Source of the DNA: Silene latifolia
Taxonomy: Eukaryota > Streptophyta > Magnoliopsida > Caryophyllales > Caryophyllaceae
Direction: 5' to 3'
Length of the DNA stretch: 64,000 nt
Assembly: GCF_048544455.1 (NCBI RefSeq)
Contig: NC_133538.1
Location: 39,312,969 to 39,376,968, forward strand
Positions within the stretch are counted from its first letter, which is position 1. Every line of letters begins with the position of its first letter. The position numbers and the translations under genes are program-made. The notes under the pieces were generated by a model. It saw only the letters and a program-made list of their open reading frames with translations. It did not search any database and had not been told where the DNA came from. Positions 20,301 to 31,200 of this stretch are shown in pieces.

Positions 20301-20963
20301 AAAAATTGGAAAAGCCGACGGCTGGTGTTCGTTGTTGGTGTTCATTGTTGGTGGTGGTGGCGACATTGGAGGAGGCTATTGGCGGTGGTGGGAGGAGCAG
20401 ATCTGGGTTGGTGGCGGAGAGAAAGGTGGGTGGTCAGGGTCACGTGAGTGAGATCGACGATTGTGGTGGATGTGGGGTTGTCGTGGTGGTCGGTGAGTGT
20501 GGGGGTGACTGGAGGTGGTGTCGGCTGTGGTGGCGAGGGGAAATGGTTATATGGGTGAATGTTGGTTGTGGTCTTTGGTGAGCGTGAGGGTGAGAGATGT
20601 GGTGGCGAAGGGATGTCGCCGTGGTGGGTGAATAGGGGTGGTGGCTGTCGGAGGTAGATTTTTGGGGATTTTTTTTTGGTTTTTTTTTTTTTTTTTTTTT
20701 TGAGAGATTTGTTTTTTTTTTTTAGGATGAGAGTATTATTATTTGGGTTTTGAATTAATTTGGTTTTTAGAGAGGGAGTAGAGAAATGAATTGTGTGAAT
20801 GAGAGGGAAGTAGGTGGAAAAATAAATGTTATATAGTAGATTAATAATTGATTAGTGTAGATTAGTAAAGTAGAGAGGGGGAGTGTTTAATTATGGATTA
20901 ATCCTCCTTTTTTTGCTTCCAATCTCAACCCTTCATCTTCTCCATCGTAAGGCTCACAATGAG
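20301..20963. other. B right region: GGTGGTGG-rich then T-rich
   Basis: 20310-20650 is dominated by GGTGGTGG, GTGGCGG and GTGGTCGGTGAG words, followed by T runs and AT-rich DNA to the end of B. Both strands give low-complexity frames only. Confidence 0.5.
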
Positions 20964-21009
20964 ACTTATGGACTCACATGTAAGAGGAGGACTTACATGA
21001 TCCTAATAC

Positions 21010-21053
<44 letters not shown>
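21010..21053. repeat. (TA)n-(CA)n microsatellite
   Basis: About 20 bp of TA then 24 bp of CA. It separates B from C1. Confidence 0.95.
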
Positions 21054-21054
<1 letters not shown>

Positions 21055-22606
21055 TAGGTAGTATCCAGTGCTTCGCGTGATCTGTTTTAAAATTTAATTA
21101 TTATTATTATGGAAGAAAAATAACATAATTTCTATACAATCTTTAATATTTTTTACTTATAAATAAAAATAAATTAATTTTTCTAAAACTTAATTTTTTT
21201 TTGGTATAACTTCAATTTTTTAAAATAAAACATATACAATTTTAATTAAAACTAATAAGCGATAATTATTTATGCATGATCAACATTTTATAAATTATTT
21301 TGTAACTGGTCAAATATCATATTAATTAAAATAAAATTTATTCGAATAATGAAACAATCTACATTAAGTTCTCAAATTATATCATTTCACGATACATTAT
21401 ATTCAAAATTAATTATTATTTGTTCAAAATGATGTGAATATAATTTTATGTAATTTTTAAAATTTGTTATGTATAACGTGTGATATTTATGTATCAAACA
21501 TATAGAGTTCAAACTCAACTTATTCAAATGTTTTGATTGTATCTTGCATATGTTATATGTCAAACATATCTATCTATAAGAATTGCACCTTTTGTATTTT
21601 TAAATAACTATATATAAATGATGTTTAGGAGTTCACCTGTAAATAAAATAGTTAAACTTTCTCAAATAATATTTTTTGAGGTTTAACTTCAAAGTATTTA
21701 AAAGATAACATATACTCCCTCCCATTCAAAATAAACCTCCCTATTTCCTTTTCCGTCTATTCACAATAATCTCCCTATTTCCTTTTTTGGTAAGTGTTTG
21801 TGTGGTCCAAATTTAATTGTATGGTGGGGTAGTGTATTTGTGTGGTTCAAATTTAATTATATGGTGGGGTAGTGTGTTTCCTTAATATTTGTGCCAAAAT
21901 GAAATGGGAGGTTTATTGTGAATGGGAGGGAGTAAAATATTTAACTAAAAGCATTATTTAGATAGTCATAATCGATATTTATACTTGACGTATACATATT
22001 TTAATTGAAGATATTAAAGAAAAATGTAACGTTTATTCTACTTTTTCATGTTGTTTATAATACTATATTATTTCATTATCATTACCTATGAAAATCTCAT
22101 ATGTATTCAATTTCTCGCAATATAATTTTTCATTCTCACATAAAAACTTATCTCTTAGTAGTTTTATTTAAGTTATGTTTTTAAGAAATACAATGATTCT
22201 TCCAAATATATTTTTCTTAGGATTTAAAGGTCTAAGTTTTATAATTTTCTCAAAATGTCTTTTTACGTAAACATAAAATACTATGAAACACTTACTTTAA
22301 TCATCTCTACAAATCAAAGTATTTCAATAAATATAATGAAAATTATACTCAATTTGAAGCATTTTTCGCAATGAACGTAATTATTTACATTTTAGAATTT
22401 TTATCAAAATAATTTTTTAATAAATTTAGAAGCAAATCATCGTAATTATTTAATGTAATTTTATAATAAAATTTATTAAAGTATAATTAATATTTTGCTG
22501 AGATTTATATAGCATTTATTATGTTTATATTTAAAGTTCAGCTATAACTAATACCAGTATTTAAAGCTGGGTTGACACGTGGCGCATCCATAGCGCTTCA
22601 ACCCAG

Positions 22607-22609
<3 letters not shown>
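21054..22609. mobile_element. C1: AT-rich non-coding element
   Basis: It starts CTAGGTAGTATCCAGTGCTTCGCG and ends with a hairpin, AAGCTGGGTTGA paired with TCAACCCAGCTT (12-bp arms, about 22-base loop), directly before (TA)n. It is homologous along its length to C2 (22678 on), partly to C3, and to C4 in reverse. A terminal hairpin and lack of TIRs recall Helitrons, but the canonical CTRR end is not evident. Class is uncertain. No coding capacity. Confidence 0.6.
21715..21932. mobile_element. Stowaway-type MITE in C1
   Basis: 218 bp starting CTCCCTCCCATTCAAAATAA and ending with the complementary TTATTGTGAATGGGAGGGAG, flanked by TA on each side. The paralogous site in C2 (about 23300-23310) reads straight through without it, giving an empty-site proof of insertion with TA duplication. 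Confidence 0.93.

Positions 22610-22677
<68 letters not shown>
22610..22677. repeat. (TA)n microsatellite
   Basis: About 68 bp of pure TA between C1 and C2. Confidence 0.97.
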
Positions 22678-22680
<3 letters not shown>

Positions 22681-24289
22681 GTAGTATCCGCGCTTCGCTT
22701 GACCTGTTTTAAAATTTTATTATTATAATTGAAGAAAAATAACATAATTTATATATGACCTTCAATATTTTTAATTATAAATAAAAATAAATCAATTTTT
22801 CTCAAATTTAATTTTTTTAGGTTTAACTTCAATGTTTTAAAATAAAACACATACCATTTTAATTAATTATGCATGATCAACGTTTTTAAATTATTTTGTT
22901 ACTGATCAAATATCATATTAATTAAAATAAAATTTATTCGAATAATGCAACAATCAACATTAAGTTCTCAAATTATATTATTTCACTATACATTATGTTC
23001 CCAATCAATTAATATTTGTTCAAAATGATGTGAATATAATTTTATGTCATTTTTAATTTTTATGTATAACGTGTGATATTTATGTATCAAACATATAGAG
23101 TTCAAACTCAACTTATTCAAATGTTTTGATTGTGTCTTACATGTGTTATGTGTCAAACATATCTATAAGAATTGCACCTTTTGTATTTTTAAACAACTAT
23201 ATATAAATGATGTTTAAGAGTTTACCTGTAAATAAAATAGGTTAAAGATTCTTAAATAATATTTTTTGAGGTTTAATTTCAAAGTATTTAAAAGATAACA
23301 TATAAAATATTTAACTAAAAGTAATATTTAGCTAGCTAGTCATAATCAATATTTATACTTGACGTATACATATTTTAATTGAAGATATTAAAGAAAAATG
23401 TAACGTTTTTTCTACTTTTTCATGTTGTTTATAATACTATAGTATTTAATAATCATTACTTTTGTTTTGATTATTCAAATACACTTGCGATTACTGTGTA
23501 CATACATACTCGTTATCACACTATTTAAACCTATCAAAATCTCACATGTATTCAATTTTTCGCAATATATTCTTTTAGTAATTTTCTTTAAGTTATGTTT
23601 CTAAGAAATACAATGACTCTTCCAAATATATTTAATGGTGTAAGTTTTATAACTTTCTGAAAATGTCTTTTTACGTAAACATAAAACATTATAAAAAACT
23701 CACTTTAATCATCTCTTTACAAATAAAAATATTTCAATAAATATAATGAAAATTATACTCAATTTGAAGCATTTTTCGCAATGAACGTAATTATTTACAT
23801 TTTAAAATTTTTATCAAAATAATTTTTAATAAATTTAGTATCAAATCACCGTAATTATTTAATATAATTTTATAATAAAATTTATTAAATTATAATTAAT
23901 ATTTTGCTGAGATTTATACAGCATTTATTATGTTTATATTTGATGTTAAGCTGTAATTAATACTTATATTTAAGGCTGGGTTGATGATGCGTTTATTTTA
24001 TATAAGGTTTTTACCCTATATTTACACGCATTTCTGTGTTATTTATGTAGTATCATGCTACAAATGACCCCGAACAACCTACTTTGGTCTATCTTGTATT
24101 AATTGCGAGAATGAGCCGGAAGGAGCATAATCAAGCCTGAACTTATCTCATTTGCGTGCATTTTGGAGAAGGAAGAATCGGAGCCCGTAAATTGTTATCG
24201 AAGGGTTCGTGAATTGGTCTCGGGAGATGTTTCGAGTTGATCTATGCTGATACAATGCTTTCATACTCGGTCGACAAAGATTGGTCATC

Positions 24290-24470
24290 AAAACTGGTCG
24301 ATCGAGTAACTATGACCCTAAAGACTCTCGATCGAGTGCTTTGATTTGCTCGATCGAGATGGATGTCTATTGAGTTCCTCGATCAAGTACTTGTGTTACT
24401 CGATCGAGAGGTTTGTCACTTATTGTCCTCGATCGAGTAGTGTATATCTACTCGATCGAGAGGTTTAAAA
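24290..24470. repeat. CTCGATCGAG palindrome cluster (outer copy)
   Basis: About seven exact or near copies of the decamer palindrome, 20-35 bp apart and separated by unrelated sequence. Confidence 0.85.
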
Positions 24471-24748
24471 AATTATGCAATCTTTTAGTTAACTCTCAGA
24501 TATTATATTTTGGTATCTGAGAATAAAAGAGGGACGGTAGTCATACTTGGTTCTCTCTCTCATCTCTTCACTTAGCACTTTTGACTCTAAAAACCTAAAT
24601 TCTCCATTGCCTGGAACTCTCTTTGTATTGGTATTTCTAATCTTTAATTTGATTAATTATTATTGCAGTTTATCATTCTTGTTCTATTCATCTCTTTTCT
24701 CTTTCGTTTTTTCTCTTGTTTTGCTTAGCAAGTTATCACCATGTTCTA

Positions 24749-26145
24749 TGACACGTCTGTCGCGTACCTGTCAAAAATAACCAACTGGCTCTAACTAATA
24801 TAGCTAGGGAAGTCGGGTCGAATCCACAGAGAGGTAGGAATTTGTCGGCTAAACTTAAGTTCGTCAAGTAACCAAATTGGGGGTTTATAAAATGTGATTT
24901 CTAAACTAAAGAGGACAAGGATAAGAGAAATAAAAGGAAGGAGTTAAACAGATAAAGGAGAACAGCTAAGACAAACGGTTCACCATAATCATCTGGTCGA
25001 GTAATCTAAGTCCTAGGTCAATGCAGTACGGTCTAAGGGGTAGCGAACGTCACTTTTCGGTCCTTAATTCACCCTAAAGTGTAAACAGTTTAACTTTCGC
25101 CCTCGCTGCAATACTCTATTGTTCGCCACTAGTCTGCCTTTTCCAACCTTTCGGTCCAGGTCAAGATTCACTAAGAATAAGGGTCTAACTGCGTCGACTC
25201 AATTAGGCAATTACAATTAATTGTAGCATTTAAACAACAAAGACGGTACCAGCATTAACCTAGTAAATCGATTACTCTCCCTTCAATTATGGATCCCCTA
25301 TAGTCTTAGCATAGGGAAATTAGCTACTCATAATCGTCGGATTAACAATTACAATAACCAAATAATTAAGACTAAACATGATGATGAGACTAATAAGAAT
25401 TCAATTAAGCAATTATAGTAACAAGAGAAGAAGGATTTTAAGCAGTAAATGAGATTAAGAAATAAACTAAATTGATAATACCGAATCCGAGTAGCAAAGT
25501 GTAGAGGAAGAGTAAAATCCAAGAGCAGTGACAAAGCGTGGTTCCAAAAATGAACGAAGTCGAGAGAGCCGTAACGTAGTGTTCTCCCTCAGTCTTATAA
25601 TAAAATTCATCCTAAAACCTAATCTATGGACTAATTACAAAAGCCCATAATATGATTAGGCGGAAATTAACTAAAACACACGAAACCACTCGATCGAGGA
25701 GATACAAGTCACTCGATCGAGCAATATCATCACCAAACCACTCGATCGAGGAGATATAAGTCACTCGATCGAGCAGCTCTTGCAAACACTCCTCGATGGC
25801 TCCTTAAACTGGTCGATCGACCAATCCTGAGTATATAGAGCATTCGATCGAGTAGAAAACCACTCGATCGAGCTATGTAGGCACGTTAAACTTGAAACGC
25901 TTTCCGAATTCAGCTCATGCGTCTTCTAAGTGCTAGATTTCCCAGCTCCGGCTCCTTATTTTCCATGAATGCATACAATTGGGACAATTAAGGCTCGATT
26001 TAGCTTCTCTTCGGTCAATTCCTGCAAATTACAAATAACGGACCAAAGTAGAATATTCGGGGGTATTTGTAGCCAGATGCTACATAAAAGGCACAGAAAT
26101 GCGTGTAAAAATGAGGTGAAAACCTTATATAAAAGACACGCATCA
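24749..26145 (-). mobile_element. Solo-LTR-like insertion (inner copy, inverted)
   Basis: 1,397 bp, beginning TGACACG and ending CGCATCA on the plus strand, that is, the reverse of the outer family. It is flanked by TTCTA (24744-24748 and 26146-26150). It lies inside the outer copy, so it is younger. Its ends and its ACTCGATCGAG cluster (25680-25880) match the outer copy. Confidence 0.75.
25680..25880. repeat. CTCGATCGAG palindrome cluster (inner copy)
   Basis: At least six copies of ACTCGATCGAG or close variants, the counterpart of 24290-24470 in the reverse-oriented element. Confidence 0.85.
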
Positions 26146-26825
26146 TTCTATTTATTTGTTTCATTTGTTGTTATTGATTCTTTAATAATTATGCATAGCT
26201 AATTTCTTATACTAGGACATAGGGGAGCCATGGTAATTAAGAAGTTTATGAATAGGTGATTAGGGTTTGGCACAAATTGGGTCTGTGTTGTTAATCATTG
26301 CATTTAATAGCGATTAGTTGCTTGAGTCGACGCATTTAGCTAATTGATTTGGTACACCTTGACCTAGATCGAGAGATTGGAAGGGGTAAGGCTTGCAATG
26401 AACATTACAGCATTCTAATGAGGGTGAAGCTAAGTTAATAATATTTTAGGGCGAATAGCGGACCGAGAGGACCTTTTCATTACCCTGCAGACCGAGTTTA
26501 TGCTGACCTAAGACGCTAGATTTAACTCCTAGAAAACCATGGTGAACCGACTGTCCTAGCTGTTTCTCTCTATTTATCAATCTCTTTAAAGTTTAGTTGT
26601 TGTTCCTCTTTTGCTCCCTATCTCTTTTAATCTCCGTAGTTTAGAATAAATAATTAAACCCCCCAAAAATGGTTACTAGACAGACTTAGTTTAGCATACA
26701 TTATTCCCATCTCCATGTGGATTCGATACCCGACTGCCTCTACTACATTTTATAGAGACTGGTTGGTTTTATTTTTGATAGGGTTGCGACAGCCGTGTCA
26801 GTTGACACGTGGCGCATCCACAACG

Positions 26826-27760
26826 CGCTTCGTGCGGCCTGTTTGAAAATTTTATTATTATAATTTTAGAAAAATAATACTTGGAAAATATGACATTTAA
26901 TATCTTTATTTATAATAAAAATAAATTAACTTTCTCAACTCTTACTTTCTTAGGTTTAACTTCAATATTTTAAAATAAAATAGATACAGTTTTTTTTTAT
27001 AACTAATAAGTGATAGAAATTTGCACATTTTGTTTTTTTGGAACAACTATATATATAGTAGGGTTAATTGATAAACAGTACCAATATAATGACTCTTTTT
27101 CATAATTAGTATCAAACCCTCTTCGTAGCAGCTCTTTCAGGAGCCGTAATGGTAGGACCTTCTGAAGGGTACATCATAATCAATAATTAGAAATCAATAC
27201 CAAAATATGAATTTTTTTTTCTACGATAGGTATCAAGTCGTCTTAAAATCCCATCTTAACCTACTTGAAAAAGTCCAAAAAGTCATCATTCAAGTACAAA
27301 TCTCCACTCGTTATCACATTATTTAAAACCTCTTAAATCTCAAATGTATTTTCATTAAGTTTTTCATAACTTTTTCAAATATCTCACTCGTTATCACATT
27401 ATCACTTGTCCAATATAATTTTTTCATTATCACATATTCACATCATAAAAACTTATCTCTTAGTAGTTATCTTTAAATTTTGTTTTTTAATAAATACAAT
27501 AACTCTTCCAAATATATTTTTCTTGATGGATTTAATGGTCTAAATATTATTATAACTTTCTTAAAATGGATTTAATGGTCTAAATATTATAAGTTCAACA
27601 TTTTACTATTTTACTATTATAACTAAGAAAGAAATAATTATTTTTAAAAGGGTATTTTACAAATCGGCAAATATTTAGTTTTACTCCACTATCACTACTT
27701 TATGTCCCAATGTAAACTATAATAGCCAAATATCTCTTATTTTTGAATGGGTACTTCACA
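26826..27760. mobile_element. C3: third C element, degraded
   Basis: It starts CGCGCTTCGTGCGGCCTGTTT, matching the C1/C2 start without the first few bases, and aligns in patches to about 27600. The block 27055-27290 (ACAGTACCAATATAATGAC and on) has no match in C1 and may be a separate insertion. The end is unclear. Confidence 0.5.
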
Positions 27761-28362
27761 AATCGGCAAACGTAAGTAATGATCAATAACTTGTACGAAG
27801 TACTTACTTATAGGACTATATGTCATGTAGCTATGAAATCTAATACAATGGATGTTGGTATAAAGTTTTGTAATTTCGTGGGTGTGCAACTTGGGATTTA
27901 ATGAACTCGTTACAAGTTGTTGATGATTGGTTCAAGTCTATGTAGTGCCTCAATTGGTTTTAGTTGAACTTGATGTGAATTATTAATGTTTAGTGCGGGT
28001 CAATGTAATGACTTTATTGGCTTCAGTTGAAGAGCTTGTTGGTGAGTTGTCGATAATTGGTGCAAGGCGGTGAAATGTGTGACGGATATGGTGTTGTGTT
28101 TGTTGGCGAAATAGCTCGGTAATTAGCAATTGCAAGGAAGAAATAGAAGTGTTTGTTAAGATTCGAATTTTAGCATTTTATGAAAATGTGTTCAATCCAA
28201 TCGTTTCAAGAAGAGTAACAAAGATTCTGAAAAAAATGAGTGAACATGTGGTATAAAGGTTCTGAACTTGAGGTAGAAAGATTCTGAACCTTAGGTACAA
28301 AGGTTCTGACATGAGGTTCTCATGGGAAGAGAGTTTTAATAGGATCTCAACCCTATTAAAGA
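27761..28362. other. Unassigned sequence before A2
   Basis: No convincing gene. A short degenerate tandem (AAGGTTCTGAAC-like, three units, 28255-28310) precedes GAGGTTCTCAT and AATAGGATCTCAACC. In reverse this resembles the GGATCCTAT-GAGAACC ends of the E family, so an E-type element may end at about 28357. Confidence 0.4.
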
Positions 28363-28499
28363 TGAATCTTGTGAGTTTTGTTTTTTATGGTGAGTTGTGA
28401 GTTTGTGCTTTGAAATCTCAGCTACTGGATTATATTAGAGATGAATGACCAAGATCTAATCTTAACTGTTATATAAAATCACTGTCATTTACTTATTTT

Positions 28500-29990
28500 C
28501 TCTTTTTTCTATGCTACTCTTTTTTTTTACTTTAATTTTTTTTTCTCTTTTTTTATCTCGTGTTATTATGCTTTTTTTTACAACTTTGATTTTTTTTTCT
28601 TTTATGTTTTTCTCTAATTTTCTCATTATGTTACCTTTTTTTTTCTTTTTCTTTTTGTACCAGATTTTTTTTTTACTTGAATTTTTTTTACTCTTATTTT
28701 TTTTACCTCGTGTTATTATACTGTTATTGTGTTTTTTTTTACTTTGATTTTTTTTCTCTTTTTTTTTACCACATGATATTGTGTTGTTATTGTTATTCTG
28801 CTATTACTTTGATTTTTTTACGACTTTGATTTTTTTTCTTTTTTTTATCACGTGTTATTGTGCTGTTATTCTACTGTTATTCTGCTGTTACTCTTTTTTT
28901 TTTTACTTAAATTTTTTTTATCTCTTTTTTTTTTTTACCTCGTGTTATTATGTTTTTTTTCCTCTAATTTTCTCATTATGTTACCTTTTTTTATTTTTCT
29001 TTTTGTACTAGATTTTTTTTATTTGAGTTTTTTTTTTCTCTTATTTTTTTTACCTCGTGTTATTATGCTGTTATTGTGTTTTTTTACTTTGATTTTTTTC
29101 TCTTTTTTTTACCACATGTTATTGTGCTGTTTTTGTTATTCCGTTGTATTGTGATGTTATTCTGCTGTTACTTTGATTTTTTTTACGACTTTGATTTTTT
29201 TTTTTTCCTTTTTTTTACCACGTGTTATTGTGCTATTATTCTACTGTTATTTTGCTGTTATTGTGATGTTATTCCGGTGTCACTTTGATTTTTTACTACT
29301 TTGATTTTTTTTACTACTTTAATTTTTTTACTCTTTTTTTACCGCATGTTATTGTGCTATTATTCTGGTGGTATTGTTATTCTGATGTTATTGTGATGTT
29401 ATTCTGGTGTCACTTTGATTTTTTTTACTAATTTGATTTTTTTACTCTTCTTTTTACCACGTGTTATTGTGCTGTTATTCTGATGGTATTGTTATTCTGG
29501 TGTTATTGTGATGTTATTCCGGTGTCACTTTGATTTTTTTACTCTTTTTACCATGTGTTATTCTGGTGGTATTGTTATTCTGGTGTTATCGTGATGTTAT
29601 TCCGGTGTCACTTTGATTTTTTTTACTACTTTGATTTTTTTTTTTACTTTTTTCCCGTGTTATTGTGCTGTTATTGTGGCGTTATTGTAGTTGTATCCGT
29701 GTGTTATTGGACTATTATTCCGGTGTTATTGTAGTGTTACTCTGGTGTTATTGTGATGTTATTCTACTATTTTTCTTCTTTTTACCACATGTTATTGTGC
29801 TGTTATTCTACTATTATCTTGCTGTTATTGTGATATTATTCTGGTGTCATTTTGAATTTTTTTACTACTTTAATTTATTTTTCTTTTTTTTTTTGCCCGT
29901 GTTATTGTGCTGTTATTGTTGTGTTATTGTAGTGTTATGCGTGTGTTATTGTAGTATTATTCTGGTGCTATTGTTATGTTATTGTAGTGA
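28500..29990. repeat. T-rich minisatellite of A2
   Basis: Reverse-complement version of the A1/A3 array: CACGTGTTATTGTGCTGTTATTC, GATGTTATTCCGGTGTCACTT and TTTGATTTTTTTAC words repeated for about 1.5 kb. Long Phe/Leu-rich frames here are artefacts. Confidence 0.9.
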
Positions 29991-30034
29991 AACATAAAAA
30001 AAAAAAAAAAAAAAAACAAAGAGAAACCTAACAC

Positions 30035-30743
30035 ACTGGCGTAGCTACTGCTGGGCCAGGGTGGTCCATAGCCCGTGTTGGGTTTGTGCCTTGATTCTGT
30101 TAGCCGCCGCTTCGAAGCGCCCTGGTTTAGGGGTTCGGGGACGCAACGTGGTCCCCGATGGGGAACCGGGGCAACGCCCAAACTTAAACCATGATATCCG
30201 TATCATTATTGGGCTAGGTCTGTTTTGGGCCTTTATTAGGTCATTCTCATTAGGTCTTAGAGAGTATTATATAAACTCTCTAAGCCTCTACCTATGATCA
30301 TACTGCGTCGAATCAGAATCAAAACTCCTCACATATCAATAAAACTCTCTCCCTTCTGCCCTGTGGACGTAGCTAACACACCGTTAGTGAACCACGTAAA
30401 TCTGTGCGTTTGTCTCTTTATTATTTTTATCAGTTTTTTCTTGCTTATGTTATAACAGCCCGGGTAGAGTCTTCAAAAATACAAGTACTATAACGTGTTG
30501 TATACAACAAAAAATGGTTGGTAGGTTGGTTAATATGCTGAATGAAACTAAATGGCAATTAGTGACAAAAGTCTTGTGTTCGACTCACGTTGCCTGCCTT
30601 TTTATTTGGTGTGTATTTATCAAAATGACACAAAGAAAAGGTCTATTATACGCTCTTAAAAACACATTTATATATCTTATTAAATTATTAAACGTAAATA
30701 ACAAAATCGGCCCGGTTACTATTATTTTCTGGCTACGTCCCTG
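30035..30743. mobile_element. Non-autonomous hAT-like element (candidate)
   Basis: The left end CACTGGCGTAGCTAC and the reversed right end CAGGGACGTAGCCAG are alike over about 14 bases. CTAACA follows the right end and CTAACA precedes the left, a partial target duplication. The interior has no transposase. It contains an LTR-like stretch listed separately. Confidence 0.45.
30190..30465 (+). other. Copia-LTR-like remnant
   Basis: CATATCAATAAAACTCTCTC, then CTGTGGACGTAGCTAACACA and GAACCACGTAAATCTGTG resemble the R-U5 part of plant Copia LTRs. Boundaries and target duplication are not found. Confidence 0.35.
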
Positions 30744-30894
30744 CTAACAATTAATCAATAGAGAAATATAATAAAAAGTAACAAAGAGAGACCCAATTTA
30801 TGGGCAGTCCATGTGATAAATATCTCTCGTTATTTTCTAAAAAAACAACCTGTGTCAAATAATGGGCAAAAGAAAATGAGCAGAAAACAGCATC

Positions 30895-31100
30895 AAAATT
30901 CATTTGCAGGGAAGTTTCAATAATTTAGGGGCCCTGATGGAAAAGTTTAGAAAAGAGGCCCCTCCATTTTGTTTCAAAATGGTTAACAAGAAATGTTGTT
31001 CAGGATTCCAACTCATTCCTCTTTTCATTAAAAAGCTACGACAGCCTTCTTCAATACTTGATTTTTTACAACTTGTTGTCAGACAATTCATTCGTAGATG
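30895..31100 (+). other. Unidentified exon-like ORF
   Basis: After TTTGCAG (possible acceptor) a frame encodes a Lys/Phe-rich stretch (MEKFRKEAPPFCFKMVNKKC) to a stop at 31101. Codon use looks gene-like but I do not recognise it. It could be another captured fragment. Confidence 0.25.
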
Positions 31101-31200
31101 ATCAAAAATCTAACAGCTACATGACAATTTTTTTGTCTTGTCATTATGTATGCAAGGGCAAGGCCGAATCTACTCAATGACTCGTAACCAAGTACTTAAC

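Larger units (their letters stand above)
23985..26800 (+). mobile_element. Solo-LTR-like insertion (outer copy)
   Basis: It begins TGATGCG and ends CGTGTCA with the 5-bp duplication GTTGA at 23980-23984 and 26801-26805. Net length without the inner copy is about 1.41 kb. TG...CA ends, a 5-bp duplication and no coding content fit a solo LTR of a long-LTR family. Carries several CTCGATCGAG palindromes at 24290-24470. Confidence 0.75.
22678..26825. mobile_element. C2: second C element, interrupted
   Basis: It starts TAGGTAGTATCCGCGCTTCGC and follows C1 closely until GGCTGGGTTGA at 23984. There a 2.8-kb insertion enters. After the insertion it resumes at 26801 with the duplicated GTTGA and CACGTGGCGCATCCACAA, then meets C3 without a microsatellite. 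Confidence 0.65.

Noticed and set aside
20306-20581. Gly/Val/Trp-rich frame
   Set aside because: It is a GGTGGTGG-rich low-complexity region, open in more than one frame.
28511-29997. Phe/Leu/Cys-rich frames resembling membrane proteins
   Set aside because: They come from the T-rich minisatellite of A2. The A1 and A3 arrays give the same frames on the other strand.
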